A stretch of 64,000 bases of DNA from Pseudarthrobacter sp. ATCC 49987 (lineage in GTDB: Bacteria; Actinomycetota; Actinomycetes; Actinomycetales; Micrococcaceae). Below the pieces are notes generated by a model. That model made no database searches. It was not told where the DNA came from and saw only the letters and a list, made by a program, of their open reading frames with translations. This document shows, piece by piece, positions 17,792 through 26,232 of this stretch. The stretch's first letter is position 1, and the number at the start of each line of letters is the position of its first letter. Location of the stretch: positions 1-64,000 of the forward strand of contig NZ_JAABNS010000001.1 of NCBI RefSeq assembly GCF_009928425.1. The letters run 5' to 3'. The position numbers were made by a program, and so were the translations under genes.

Positions 17792-19071
17792 CAGAAGCGT
17801 GAAGCGGTGGTGCTGGTGAACTTGTCGGTGGGAAGAGCGTTGCCGGCGGCATCGGTGATGCCGGAATCGGGTGTGAATGAAGGCGCGGCGGCCGGCTGGG
17901 CCGTGGTGTTCGCAGCGCCTCCTGTCGAGCGGGTTCCGAGCGTGATCGTCAGCGCCTTGGCAACGGCGTTCCAGCTCAGTGACGAGCCGTTGGAGCCGTT
18001 GCCTCCGTAGCTGAGAGTGCCCGAGCCATAGTAGGTCCCCGCCAACGCCACCGTGCCGATTCTCGACGTCGCGCAGCCCGCGCTAGTCACTGTGACGCTG
18101 AGGACGTTGCTGGAACTGACATTGACCATGACCACACCGTTCCCGCTCACGGTCCCGTCGGCCCCGGCTGTCCACTTGCTGCAGATTGTTGAGGCGTCCA
18201 TGGACTCGGAGAAAGTGATAATGACTTTGTCCTTGGCATCCAGCACACCGATACTGCTTCCGCTGCCTCCGCCGTCAGCCAGCGCCACCGTTGACACCGC
18301 AGGCGCCGCGACGTCCTTGACTGAGGTCGTCGTGCCGGGCGTCGCGGGATTGCCTTGGTTGCCCGCGGTGTCGGTAGCGACCGCGCGGTAGGTGATGGTT
18401 CCGGGGTTCAGGGACGACAGGTTGACGGTGGCGTTCCAGGCACCTGAGCTGTTCGCCGTCGCGGTCGCGGGGACCGAGTGCGCTGCGCCAACGTCGGTCA
18501 CAGCCAGGGCGATGGATGCCCCCGGCTCGGTGCTGCCGTTGACCGGCACCGCAGCGACATTGCCGCTGTAGACGTAAGTGGGGGCAACCACGGAAGGAGC
18601 GCCTGGCGGCGTGGTGTCCACGGCGGCACCGCCGCTGCGGACGCTCTCGGCTCCCTGCCACTGCGCGAGCACCGGGGTGACCGTGTAGTACCAGGTGCCG
18701 GTCGGGACGCCCTGGTCGGTGCAGCCCGGTCCGGCCGTGACCGTGCCTGAGCACGTACCGCCGGTAGCGACTTTGGTGCCGCCCGAGGCGGAGGCATAGC
18801 GTGCCACCGTGTATCCGGTGACAGCGCGGCCGGCGAGGGTGGTGGTGGCGTTCCATGCCAGCGTGACATTTCCGCCGGACACTGTGGCGGTCGGCGTGGC
18901 GCCGGTGCGCAGAGCGTCTGCGCTGGCTGACGCGGAACCGCCAGTTGACGCGGCCGTCCAGAAGGCATTGGCCCCGGGGCCAGCCCACGAGAGGAGGGCG
19001 GCGCCGGTAAGGATGACTGCGATGCGGCTCCGGGTTCGGGAGCGTGCCTCGCGCCTGTTGTGACGGCTCAT
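17791..19071 (-). CDS. Secreted multi-domain surface protein with SipW-like signal sequence
   Basis: About 426 residues. Start is ATG 19071 after GGAGGCACGACG, overlapping the upstream gene's stop by four bases (ATGA), so translation is coupled. The signal sequence has a basic RREARSRTRSR stretch, a hydrophobic core and the end ANAFWTAASTGG, close to the AYW end of SipW-type substrates. Then come a fibronectin-III-like domain (about 60-150), a bacterial Ig-like module (STEPGASIALAVTDVG to ATDTAGNQGNPATPG), and a C-terminal domain with DKVIITFSESMDASTIC, like a bacterial cell-surface SbsA/Ig-like fold. No LPXTG motif or membrane anchor. Last gene of the four-gene secreted cluster; likely the largest surface component. 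Confidence 0.8.
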   Translation of the reverse strand: MSRHNRREARSRTRSRIAVILTGAALLSWAGPGANAFWTAASTGGSASASADALRTGATPTATVSGGNVTLAWNATTTLAGRAVTGYTVARYASASGGTKVATGGTCSGTVTAGPGCTDQGVPTGTWYYTVTPVLAQWQGAESVRSGGAAVDTTPPGAPSVVAPTYVYSGNVAAVPVNGSTEPGASIALAVTDVGAAHSVPATATANSSGAWNATVNLSSLNPGTITYRAVATDTAGNQGNPATPGTTTSVKDVAAPAVSTVALADGGGSGSSIGVLDAKDKVIITFSESMDASTICSKWTAGADGTVSGNGVVMVNVSSSNVLSVTVTSAGCATSRIGTVALAGTYYGSGTLSYGGNGSNGSSLSWNAVAKALTITLGTRSTGGAANTTAQPAAAPSFTPDSGITDAAGNALPTDKFTSTTASRF

Positions 19072-19574
19072 CGTCGTGCCTCCACTTTGACGGGAATCTT
19101 GAAGGTCGCGCCCTGGCAGGCAGACTGTGACTGGGCGGACATGCTCGCCGCACCCGGGAGGGTGACAAACACCGAGGACTTCGCCGGGATGGTGACGGCG
19201 GGTGCGAGCGGTGTGGCCGGGGCCGTGAAGGAAACCCCGGTGGTGGTGCATCCGGCATGGGCGGCATCGGCCGTGGCCGCCGCGCTGGCGGCCACCGAGT
19301 ACAGCGTTACCGCGAAGGCGTTGGGGTTGCTGGTCCGGAGGATGACATCTGCGGTGCCGCCCGGGACCATGCTGGTGCTGTTCGAGTCGCCTGCCACCGA
19401 CGCGTCGACGCTGATTTGCATGGTGCCTGCGGCTGCGGCGCCGATACCCGAGCCCGTGCTGGCCCAGTACGCGTAGGCCGTGCCCCCGCCGGCCAGCAGG
19501 CAGAGCGCGACGGCACCGGCCGAGGCGGTTCCAGCGAGTTTGGTGCCCTGCACCAAGGATCGTGTGGATCGCAT
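19068..19574 (-). CDS. Small secreted protein with SipW-type signal sequence
   Basis: About 168 residues. The signal sequence ends GGGTAYAYWASTGSG, the AYAYW signature of proteins cut by SipW-like signal peptidases (TasA, camelysin group). The mature part is Thr/Ser/Ala-rich and beta-strand-like with two Cys (HAGCTTTG and QSACQGATFKIPV). The C-terminal C-x-G-A motif is shared with the two genes upstream in this cluster. Start ATG 19574 follows CAGGGAAACTGAC, and its first base is one base past the previous stop. Probably a fibre or matrix subunit; function not established. Confidence 0.8.
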   Translation of the reverse strand: MRSTRSLVQGTKLAGTASAGAVALCLLAGGGTAYAYWASTGSGIGAAAAGTMQISVDASVAGDSNSTSMVPGGTADVILRTSNPNAFAVTLYSVAASAAATADAAHAGCTTTGVSFTAPATPLAPAVTIPAKSSVFVTLPGAASMSAQSQSACQGATFKIPVKVEARR

Positions 19575-19575
19575 G

Positions 19576-20409
19576 TCAGTTTCCCTGCCCTGATCCCGAG
19601 TACGCCAGCTGGAGGACTGCGCCTTTGCAGCCGTCCTGGAGACGTGGAGTGTCGAGCATGGCGATCCGGGGCCATTGGGCCGGGGGAACGCCAAGCTGTG
19701 AGAGCGAGCTGTTGCCGGACGGGACTGTCAGGGGATAGCGCCCGCTGTACTGCGCCACGGCATAGTCCTGTGCCGTGCAGGGCAGGTTCGCCGCGATTGC
19801 CTTCGACGTGCGGACCACACCCGTGATCGAGACGGTCAGATTGCCGACGTCGATCCCCTTATCCGGGTTGTTGAATCCGAGGTCCAGGGACCGGCTCGTC
19901 CCGGGGGCGAGAAGGCCCGACACATCGCCGGCGAGCCCGAAGACGCGCAGGGGCGCCTTGACCCGGAACTGGACCTTGACGGCTGCCGACTGCAGGGAGC
20001 CGCTCTGGCCCGTAAGCGTCAGATCGTAGTCTCCAGCGGCTGTAGCGGATGCCGTGGATACGTTCATGCTGAGCTGGGCTGTGTTCCCGGCCGTCAGCTT
20101 GACGGACGACGGCGAGAAGCTGGCCGCTGCCTCCGCGGGGACACCGGTGACTCCCAGTAACACTGTGCCTGCGAATCCGCCGGTGGAACTGACGGTTGCG
20201 GAATAGCTCGTGGCCTGTCCCTGGTCCACGTTCCGGGTGGACGGCGTGACCTGCAGCAGGATTCCGGGCTTTTGCGGGGCCGACTGCTGCCCGGCGGCGT
20301 AGAGTGTGCCCGCGGGCAGGAAGATGGCCAGCAAGCCAATCATGAGGGCACGGCCGGCGAGGCCCGCATGACCCCTGGCGAGCCGGAAGAACCGCAGTGG
20401 ATGCAGCAT
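19576..20409 (-). CDS. Secreted Ig-like protein of the SipW-type cluster
   Basis: About 277 residues with a signal peptide (RALMIGLLAIFLPAGTLYAA) that lacks the AYW end of its neighbours. The first mature domain is Ig-like (ILLQVTPSTRNVDQGQATSY to QLSMNVSTA), then VKAPLRVFGLAGDVSGLLAPG, and the last third (LPCTAQDYAVAQYSGRYPLT to LQDGCKGAVLQLAYSG) matches a Cys-containing domain seen in many actinobacterial secreted proteins and in the flanking genes. A strong AAGGAGGATAGGTA ribosome binding site decides the start. It may act as the assembly or anchoring partner of the small subunits; that is inference. Confidence 0.78.
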   Translation of the reverse strand: MLHPLRFFRLARGHAGLAGRALMIGLLAIFLPAGTLYAAGQQSAPQKPGILLQVTPSTRNVDQGQATSYSATVSSTGGFAGTVLLGVTGVPAEAAASFSPSSVKLTAGNTAQLSMNVSTASATAAGDYDLTLTGQSGSLQSAAVKVQFRVKAPLRVFGLAGDVSGLLAPGTSRSLDLGFNNPDKGIDVGNLTVSITGVVRTSKAIAANLPCTAQDYAVAQYSGRYPLTVPSGNSSLSQLGVPPAQWPRIAMLDTPRLQDGCKGAVLQLAYSGSGQGN

Positions 20410-20495
20410 TACCTATCCTCCTTCGACCGGGCGCCTTGGGCGGGTCGTGGTGTCGGCGGTGACTGGTGGGTTGCTGTGCGGCGGCCCGAAGGCCG

Positions 20496-20527
20496 CCCCG
20501 GCGGGCCGGGTGTCCGGCCCGCCGGGG
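20496..20527 (-). terminator. GC-rich hairpin after the first secreted gene
   Basis: Fourteen-base arms CCCCGGCGGGCCGG and its inverse (20496-20509, 20514-20527) pair perfectly around GTGT, eight bases past the stop of the first secreted gene and before the next gene of the cluster. It lacks a T run but should stop or reduce read-through into the downstream three genes. Confidence 0.65.
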
Positions 20528-20534
20528 ACACCAG

Positions 20535-20987
20535 CTACACGCTGCCGACAGTGACCGTGACGACGGCTGACTTGCAGGCATCCTGGTTGGCGGCGTCATT
20601 GAGGAACGCCAGCGTTCCCGACCCCACCTGGGTGCCCGTGCTGTTCGCCCCGACTGCAGTGTTCGACGTGTCGGCGCTGACTGTGAACCAAGCCGGCAGG
20701 CATCCGGCCACGCTCGTGGTCACACTTGCGGTGAGGGCGCCGACGACGGTGCCGGTGTTGGAGCTGTTATCTGCCGTGTACGTGACGGGCACCGAGTTGC
20801 CCGGGGCCAGGCCGGCGGCGAAGCTGGCATGCAGGGTCACGGTGCCGCCGCCGGTGGAGTTGGCGGCGGTGCCGGTGCCGGTGCCGGTGGTGGTCCAGTA
20901 GGCGTAGGCCGTGCCGCCGCCGACTGCCACGAGGGCAACCGAGGCTGCAACGGCGATGACCTTGCTCTTCTTGGTGAGCTTGCGCAT
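20535..20987 (-). CDS. Small secreted protein with SipW-type signal sequence (first gene of cluster)
   Basis: About 150 residues. MRKLTKKSK gives a basic n-region, then a hydrophobic core ending VGGGTAYAYWTTTGTGTG, a textbook SipW-dependent type signal. The mature protein is a Thr/Ser/Gly-rich beta domain with one Cys in the middle (VAGCLPAWF) and one near the end (NQDACKSAVVTVTV). The ATG at 20987 is set by AAGGAGTCTCACAA. First gene of the minus-strand cluster, separated from the rest by a stable hairpin, as expected for an abundant structural subunit. No SipW signal peptidase or sortase gene is in the window. Confidence 0.82.
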   Translation of the reverse strand: MRKLTKKSKVIAVAASVALVAVGGGTAYAYWTTTGTGTGTAANSTGGGTVTLHASFAAGLAPGNSVPVTYTADNSSNTGTVVGALTASVTTSVAGCLPAWFTVSADTSNTAVGANSTGTQVGSGTLAFLNDAANQDACKSAVVTVTVGSV

Positions 20988-21531
20988 TTGTGAGACTCCT
21001 TCTGTGGGGCACCCGGACAGAGGAGTCAACAGGCAAGAGCCGCTTTCCCCCCAATCCTGCGGTTGCCATCGCTGAATCGAATGGCCTCATCGTTTCCTCG
21101 AAGCGGGGGCTTCACAACACGTAGTGGTACCTGTCTATTGCGGCGTGGACTACTTGCCTCGACGCAGAATTACTGGAATTCAGGACACCGGGTGGTCGCG
21201 AAAGGACGTACCCGCAATCCCGGCCCGGGCGCGGCGGGAAAAAGCTTGCCGGGACCAGAAAGTGGCCCCGGACCCCGGCCACCAAGTGTTCCGGCGCACT
21301 GAAGTGAGTACATCTTCAGGTGCGCCACGTAGCAGCGCGGCTGAAACTCGAGTACCTTCCTCGCGGGACCCCGCGGACGGCCACCCTGTTGAATTGGGGT
21401 TGCCAGCCAGTTGAGCCGGCAAGTCGGACAGTGGTAGATGCCGGGGGGCACCGCATGTTGAAGCACTTCACGTTTGATCCAATGTGGCCGGGAAAGTCGG
21501 CGCCTGGACCTGCACTGATCGCGGGCAGGCC
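20988..21531. other. Long gene-poor region upstream of the secreted cluster
   Basis: No convincing gene. Short ORFs here have no ribosome binding site or coding pattern. On the minus strand a hairpin can form between GGCAA/CCGC (21059-21067) and GCGG/TTGCC (21032-21043), about 45 bases before the first secreted gene's start; this may be a structured leader. I do not recognise a known riboswitch. Confidence 0.4.
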
Positions 21532-21930
21532 ATGAACTCCGGGCTCAGTGCCCTGGCCCTTATCGCCGGATCCCTGCCCGGCTCAATCCTTTTGTCCCTG
21601 GGCCAGACCGTCGTCGTCGTGTGTGTCTGCTTCGACATGGTCCGTGCGCTCTCGGTGCCGCGGTCCCACCGCCGGTACGTGGCAAACACGGTCTTCACGA
21701 CGCTGGCCTGGCCCTCGATCCTGATCAGCGCGGTCACTGTGCTCATCGATGCCGCCAGCGGGACATGGCAGGACGTCGCGGGCGGAGTCTTTGTGATGGT
21801 CATGGTGATCTTCCGGTGGCGCAACGGCGGCGATGAGGACAGCTGGTGGAAGGGCAAGGGCAAGAAACTGGCCGACTGGTTCCGCAACCAGACCGCTTCC
21901 CGGTCCGTGACTGCACCCGCCGCGGCCTAA
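21532..21930 (+). CDS. Small membrane protein, function unknown
   Basis: A 132-residue protein (ATG at 21532). It has two to four hydrophobic segments (ALIAGSLPGSILLSLGQTVV, VFTTLAWPSILISAVTVLI, AGGVFVMVMVIFRW) and a charged C-terminal tail, DEDSWWKGKGKKLADWFRNQ. A possible GGGCAGG ribosome binding site precedes it. Composition is typical for this genome, which supports a real gene. I do not recognise the family. It is alone on the plus strand, between the secreted cluster and the convergent hpa operon. Confidence 0.6.
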   Translation: MNSGLSALALIAGSLPGSILLSLGQTVVVVCVCFDMVRALSVPRSHRRYVANTVFTTLAWPSILISAVTVLIDAASGTWQDVAGGVFVMVMVIFRWRNGGDEDSWWKGKGKKLADWFRNQTASRSVTAPAAA

Positions 21931-21974
21931 CCTAGCGTTGCTATGGCAGCCCGACGTTCCCTAGTGGCGGATCG

Positions 21975-22808
21975 TCAGTAGCTGGCGGGGGTGCTGGCGG
22001 CCTCAGCCACCGGGTCCGGTGGGATGAATTCGGCAGCGAGTGCTTCGGAGCCGCGGGCCAGCAGGGCGACGTCGGCTCCGACCAGGATGAAGTTGGCGCC
22101 GTTGGCCAGGTAGTGGCGGGCGGTGTCGGGGTTGAAGGCATTGACGCCGGCGGGTTTCCCGGCCGCTGTAGCGGCGGTGAGGCAGTGTTCGACGGCGGCC
22201 CGCACCTCTTCGTGTTCCTGCTGTCCCAGCAGACCCATGGACGCGGCAAGGTCGGAGGGCCCCAGGAAGATGGCGTCCACGCCGTCCACCGCCAGGATGT
22301 CCTCGACCGCGTCGACAGCGGCGGCGGATTCGATCTGGACGGTGACGCTGATGGTTTCACCGGCCCGGGCGAGGTAGTCCGGGACGCGGTTCCAGCGGGC
22401 GGCGCGGGCCAGGGCGGAGCCGACACCGCGCACCCCGTGCGGCGGGTAGCGGGTGGCGGCCACCGCGGCTTCTGCTTCGGCGGCTGAGTGGACCATTGGG
22501 ATCAGCAGGTTCTGGACGCCCAGGTCCAGGTACTGCTTGATCACCACGGTGTCGTTGACCGGGGGCCGGACCAGGGTGTGGATGGGGTAGCCGTGGATGG
22601 CCTGGAGCTGGGCGAGGATGGATTCGAGCCCGTTGGGGCTGTGTTCGGCATCCACTAACAGCCAGTCCAGGCCGGACCCGGCGCAGAGTTCGGCCACCAG
22701 CGGGCTGCCCGAGCACACCCACATCCCGGCCAGCGGGCGGCCGGCAGCGCCGGTTTGGTTGCGCAGGGCGTCCCGGAAGGTGTTTTGAGGTTCTATTCGA
22801 AGCGGCAT
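21975..22808 (-). CDS. hpaI: 4-hydroxy-2-oxoheptane-1,7-dioate aldolase (HpaI/HpcH family)
   Basis: A 277-residue class II pyruvate aldolase. It splits 4-hydroxy-2-oxoheptane-1,7-dioate to pyruvate and succinic semialdehyde, the last step of homoprotocatechuate meta-cleavage. Family marks: WLLVDAEHSPNG, PHGVRGVGSALARA, VQIESAAAVDAVEDILAVDG (metal-binding Glu) and DAIFLGPSDLAASMG (metal-binding Asp). Start at 22808 follows GGGAGTTGTGAC and overlaps the end of hpaH by 16 bases, so it is translationally coupled. Last gene of the six-gene minus-strand operon. Confidence 0.94.
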   Translation of the reverse strand: MPLRIEPQNTFRDALRNQTGAAGRPLAGMWVCSGSPLVAELCAGSGLDWLLVDAEHSPNGLESILAQLQAIHGYPIHTLVRPPVNDTVVIKQYLDLGVQNLLIPMVHSAAEAEAAVAATRYPPHGVRGVGSALARAARWNRVPDYLARAGETISVTVQIESAAAVDAVEDILAVDGVDAIFLGPSDLAASMGLLGQQEHEEVRAAVEHCLTAATAAGKPAGVNAFNPDTARHYLANGANFILVGADVALLARGSEALAAEFIPPDPVAEAASTPASY

Positions 22809-23578
22809 GTCACAACTCCCAGTGGTCCGTAGTCTGCGTGGACGGTGTCGCCCTTGGACACCCACATCGGCCGGGTAAAGGAACCGGCCAGGATGATGTC
22901 GCCGGCTTTCATGCTGTCCCCGTGGGCGGCGATCTTGTTGGCCAGCCAGTGCACCCCGTTGGCCGGGTGGTCCAGGACCCCGGCGGCAACACCGGTCTCC
23001 TCCACCGTCTGATTCTTGTAGAGGATGGCGGAGACCCAGCGGAGGTCCACGGCGTCGGGCTTCACCGGGTTGCCGCCGATCACCATGGCCCCCATCGCGG
23101 CGTTGTCCGAGATGGTGTCCACGATGGTCCGGCCCTCCATCTCGATCCGGGAATCCAGGATCTCCAGGGCCGGAACCACGTAGTCCGTGGCCCGCAGGAC
23201 ATCGAAAATGGTGCAGCCGGGGCCTTTGAGCGCGTCTTTGAGGACAAACGCCAGCTCCACCTCCACCCGCGGGTGGGTGTACTTGTCCCACTCCACCGAG
23301 CAGCCGGTCTCGAGCACCATGTCATCGAAGATGGCGCCGTAGTCCGGTTCGGTGATGCCGGTGGCAGCCTGCATGGCCTTCGACGTCAGACCGATCTTCC
23401 GCCCCACCAGGGTCCGGCCGGCTTCCTCGCTGCGGCGCCGCCACAACTGCTGGACCGCGTAGGAGTCCTCCACCGTCATATCCGGGTAGCGGGCAGTCAG
23501 GCGGGGAACAGGCTTCCGGTTGCGGCCGGCTTCGAGCAGTTCGTCCGCGATGGCCTCAATCGTTGTGGCATCCAGCAT
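22793..23578 (-). CDS. hpaH: 2-oxohept-4-ene-1,7-dioate hydratase
   Basis: A 261-residue member of the MhpD/HpaH hydratase group of the FAH superfamily, adding water to 2-oxohept-4-ene-1,7-dioate to give the HpaI substrate. Visible marks are LVGRKIGLTSKAMQAATGI, HPRVEVELAFVLKD (metal-ligand Glu pair) and GVHWLANKIAAHGDSMKAGD near the C-terminus. The ATG at 23578 lies two bases after the hpaD stop. The ribosome binding site is weak, which suggests coupling to hpaD translation. Its position between hpaD and hpaI fits the pathway order. Confidence 0.93.
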   Translation of the reverse strand: MLDATTIEAIADELLEAGRNRKPVPRLTARYPDMTVEDSYAVQQLWRRRSEEAGRTLVGRKIGLTSKAMQAATGITEPDYGAIFDDMVLETGCSVEWDKYTHPRVEVELAFVLKDALKGPGCTIFDVLRATDYVVPALEILDSRIEMEGRTIVDTISDNAAMGAMVIGGNPVKPDAVDLRWVSAILYKNQTVEETGVAAGVLDHPANGVHWLANKIAAHGDSMKAGDIILAGSFTRPMWVSKGDTVHADYGPLGVVTCRFE

Positions 23579-23580
23579 GG

Positions 23581-24669
23581 CTACAGCTGCGCCCCGAGCT
23601 TGAACCCGGTTTTCTCGCCGGCATGGCCGTCCTCTTCCTTGCGGGTGTAGGAGAAGCCGTCGGCACCCACGGTCACTGCCATTTCGCTCTTTTCCTCGCG
23701 GATGATGACCGGCTGCGGATTGCCGTCCAGGTCCAGGACCAGGGAGGCCTCGGTATACCAGGACGGGACGACGGGGTTGCCCCACCAGTCGCGGCGCTGG
23801 TTGTCGTGCACGTCCCAGGTGATGACGGGGTTGTCCGGGTCGCCGGTGTAGTAGTCCTGGGTGTAGATCTCGATGCGGTGGCCGTCCGGGTCCAGGATGT
23901 ACAGGTAGAAGGCGTTGGAGACGCCGTGCCGGCCCGGGCCGCGCTCGATCCGGTCGGAGATGCGCAGCGCGCCCATTTTGTCGCAGATCTGGATGATGTT
24001 GTGCTTCTCATGGGTGGCGAACGCGACGTGGTGCATGCGCGGGCCGTTGCCCCCGGTCAGTGCGGTGTCGTGCACGGTCTGCTTGCGGTGCATCCAGACG
24101 GCGTAGGTGACGCCGTCGGAATCCTGGATGTCCTCCGAGACCCGGAAGCCGAGGTCCTCAAGGTACTTCCGGCCGCGCGGGACGTCCGGGGTGACCTGGT
24201 TGAAGTGATCCAGCCGGACGAGTTCGCCGGCGGAGTAGAGGTCGTAGCGCTGGGTGAGGCGTTCGACGTGCTCCACGTCGTAGAAAAACTCGTAGGGGAA
24301 GCCCAGCGGGTCCTCGACGCGGACGGAGTCGCCAATGCCCTTGGTGAAGCCTTCCTTGCGGCGTTCGGTGCGGCAGCCGAGTTCCTTATAGTAGGCCTCG
24401 GCGGCATCGACCTCGGCGGGGGACTTCACCCGGTAGGCGAACGCGGCGACGGCGGCGATGGGTCCCTTGCGCAGCACAAGGTTGTGGTGGATGAACTCCT
24501 CCAAGGAGCGCAGGTAGATGTTGTTCTCGTCTTCCTCGGTGACGTGCAGGCCAAGGAGGTCAACGTAGAACTCGCGGGACTTGGCCAGGTCCGTGACCAC
24601 GATCTCCATGTAGGCGCAGCGGACGATGTCCGGTGCCGGGACGGAGGGGGTCGGGATGAAGTTGGTCAT
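23581..24669 (-). CDS. hpaD: 3,4-dihydroxyphenylacetate 2,3-dioxygenase (homoprotocatechuate dioxygenase, MndD/HPCD type)
   Basis: A 362-residue type I extradiol dioxygenase that opens the homoprotocatechuate ring to 5-carboxymethyl-2-hydroxymuconate semialdehyde. Counting from MTNFIPTP (24669), the metal ligands fall at His155 (RLDHFNQV), His214 (RMHHVAF) and Glu267 (HRIEIYT), with catalytic His200 (TVHDT), Asn157 and Tyr257, exactly the numbering of the well-studied Brevibacterium/Arthrobacter enzymes. This supports the second ATG as the true start; GAGAG lies at proper distance from it but touches the first ATG (24675). The protein looks nearly the same as the Mn-dependent MndD of A. globiformis; metal choice (Mn or Fe) cannot be read from sequence. 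Confidence 0.97.
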   Translation of the reverse strand: MTNFIPTPSVPAPDIVRCAYMEIVVTDLAKSREFYVDLLGLHVTEEDENNIYLRSLEEFIHHNLVLRKGPIAAVAAFAYRVKSPAEVDAAEAYYKELGCRTERRKEGFTKGIGDSVRVEDPLGFPYEFFYDVEHVERLTQRYDLYSAGELVRLDHFNQVTPDVPRGRKYLEDLGFRVSEDIQDSDGVTYAVWMHRKQTVHDTALTGGNGPRMHHVAFATHEKHNIIQICDKMGALRISDRIERGPGRHGVSNAFYLYILDPDGHRIEIYTQDYYTGDPDNPVITWDVHDNQRRDWWGNPVVPSWYTEASLVLDLDGNPQPVIIREEKSEMAVTVGADGFSYTRKEEDGHAGEKTGFKLGAQL

Positions 24670-24708
24670 GGTCATCTCTCTTCTTTGAAAGGGGGGGCAG
24701 GACGCGGG

Positions 24709-26223
24709 TTAGGCGCCGAATTTGGGAGTGTGGACGGTGCCGAGGGTGATGTGGACGGCCTGCTGGTCGGTGTAGAAGTCGATGGAGCGGTAGCCGCCCT
24801 CGTGCCCCAGGCCGGAGGCCTTGACGCCGCCGAAGGGGGTGCGGAGGTCGCGGACGTTGTGGCTGTTGAGCCAGACCATGCCGGCCTCGACGTTCTGGGA
24901 GAAGTTGTGCGCCCGGGTCAGGTTCTGGGTCCAGATATACGCCGCGAGCCCGTACTTGGTGTTGTTCGCCAGGGCGAGTGCTTCGTCGTCGGTATCGAAC
25001 GGGGTGATCGCCACGACCGGGCCGAAGATTTCCTCCTGGAAGATCCGGGCGTCCGGTGCGACGTCGGCGAATACGGTGGGCGCGATGTAGTTGCCCTCCG
25101 GCAGGTGGGCCGGGCGGCCGCCGCCGGCCAGCAGCCGGCCTTCGGTTTTGCCGATTTCCACGTAGGAGGCCACCTTGGCATAGTGCTCCGGGTGGACCAG
25201 GGCCCCGACCTCGGTCTTGGGGTCGTGGGGGTCGCCGACCACGATGTTCTTGGCCCGGGCGGCGTACTTGTCGCAGAATTCCTCATACACGGCACGCTCC
25301 ACCAGGATCCTGGAGCCGGCCGTGCAGCGCTCGCCGTTGAGCGAGAAGACGCCGAACAAGGCGGAATCGATCGCGGCGTCGAGGTCGGCGTCGGCGAACA
25401 CCACGCACGGCGACTTGCCGCCGAGCTCCATGGACAGGCCCTTGAGGTTTTCCGCGGCGTTGCGGAAGATCGTCTGGCCGGTGGTGGTTTCGCCGGTGAA
25501 GGAGATCAGCGGCACGTCCGGGTGCTTCACCAGCGCGTCGCCGGCTTCCTCGCCGAGGCCGTTGACGAGGTTGAAGACGCCGTCGGGCAGGCCGGCGTCT
25601 TTGAAGATGGTGGCCCAGAGCGAGGCGGACAGCGGGGTGAATTCGGCCGGCTTGAGGACAACGGTGTTGCCGGTTGCCAGCGCCGGGGCGAGCTTCCAGG
25701 ACTCGAGCATGAACGGCGTGTTCCACGGCGTGATGAGGCCCGCGACGCCGATCGGCTTGCGGTTGACGTAGTTGATCTGGGCGCCAGGGACTTTCATGGC
25801 GTCGTCGAACTGGGCCACGATCAGGTCCGCGAAGAACCGGAAGTTCTCCGCCGCGCGCAGCGCCTGGCCCTTGGCCTGGGTGATCGGCAGGCCGGTGTCG
25901 AAGGTTTCGAGCTCGGCGAGCCGTGCCTCCTGGGCTTCGACGGCGTCGGCGATCCTGTTCAGGACCCGGGAGCGTTCCCGCGGCTTCATCCGCGGCCACG
26001 GCCCGGTGGTGAAGGCCTTCCGGGCGGCCGCGACAGCGAGGTCGATGTCCTCTTTCTGCCCGGCGGCGGCGGTGGCGTAGTTGGTGTTGGACACCGGATC
26101 CAGGACGTCGAAGGTCTTGCCGCTCAGGGAGTCGACGAATTCGCCATTGATGTAGTGCTGGATGTGGGTGGGAAGGTCCTGCGGAACGTAGTGGGTTGTA
26201 GCTTCTTCGGCAGTGAACGTCAT
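24709..26223 (-). CDS. hpaE: 5-carboxymethyl-2-hydroxymuconate-semialdehyde dehydrogenase
   Basis: A 504-residue aldehyde dehydrogenase of the HpaE branch, oxidising the HpaD ring-cleavage aldehyde with NAD+. Catalytic Glu266 is in SMELGGKSP and nucleophile Cys300 in NGERCTAGSRI; the NAD motif SFTGETTTG is near residue 241. The ATG at 26223 is preceded by AAGGAAAGACA. It lies 39 bases upstream of hpaD and nine bases after the GntR gene. Gene order and sequence agree on the role. Confidence 0.95.
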   Translation of the reverse strand: MTFTAEEATTHYVPQDLPTHIQHYINGEFVDSLSGKTFDVLDPVSNTNYATAAAGQKEDIDLAVAAARKAFTTGPWPRMKPRERSRVLNRIADAVEAQEARLAELETFDTGLPITQAKGQALRAAENFRFFADLIVAQFDDAMKVPGAQINYVNRKPIGVAGLITPWNTPFMLESWKLAPALATGNTVVLKPAEFTPLSASLWATIFKDAGLPDGVFNLVNGLGEEAGDALVKHPDVPLISFTGETTTGQTIFRNAAENLKGLSMELGGKSPCVVFADADLDAAIDSALFGVFSLNGERCTAGSRILVERAVYEEFCDKYAARAKNIVVGDPHDPKTEVGALVHPEHYAKVASYVEIGKTEGRLLAGGGRPAHLPEGNYIAPTVFADVAPDARIFQEEIFGPVVAITPFDTDDEALALANNTKYGLAAYIWTQNLTRAHNFSQNVEAGMVWLNSHNVRDLRTPFGGVKASGLGHEGGYRSIDFYTDQQAVHITLGTVHTPKFGA

Positions 26224-26232
26224 TGTCTTTCC

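Noticed and set aside
20988..21130. c-di-GMP or c-di-AMP riboswitch before the secreted cluster
   Set aside because: A hairpin is possible, but the conserved core strings of these riboswitches could not be found.
21170..21466. 98-codon minus-strand frame with a CxxC motif (YHCPTCRLNW)
   Set aside because: Briefly looked like a zinc-ribbon protein, but there is no ribosome binding site, the rest is low complexity, and there is no support beyond one motif.
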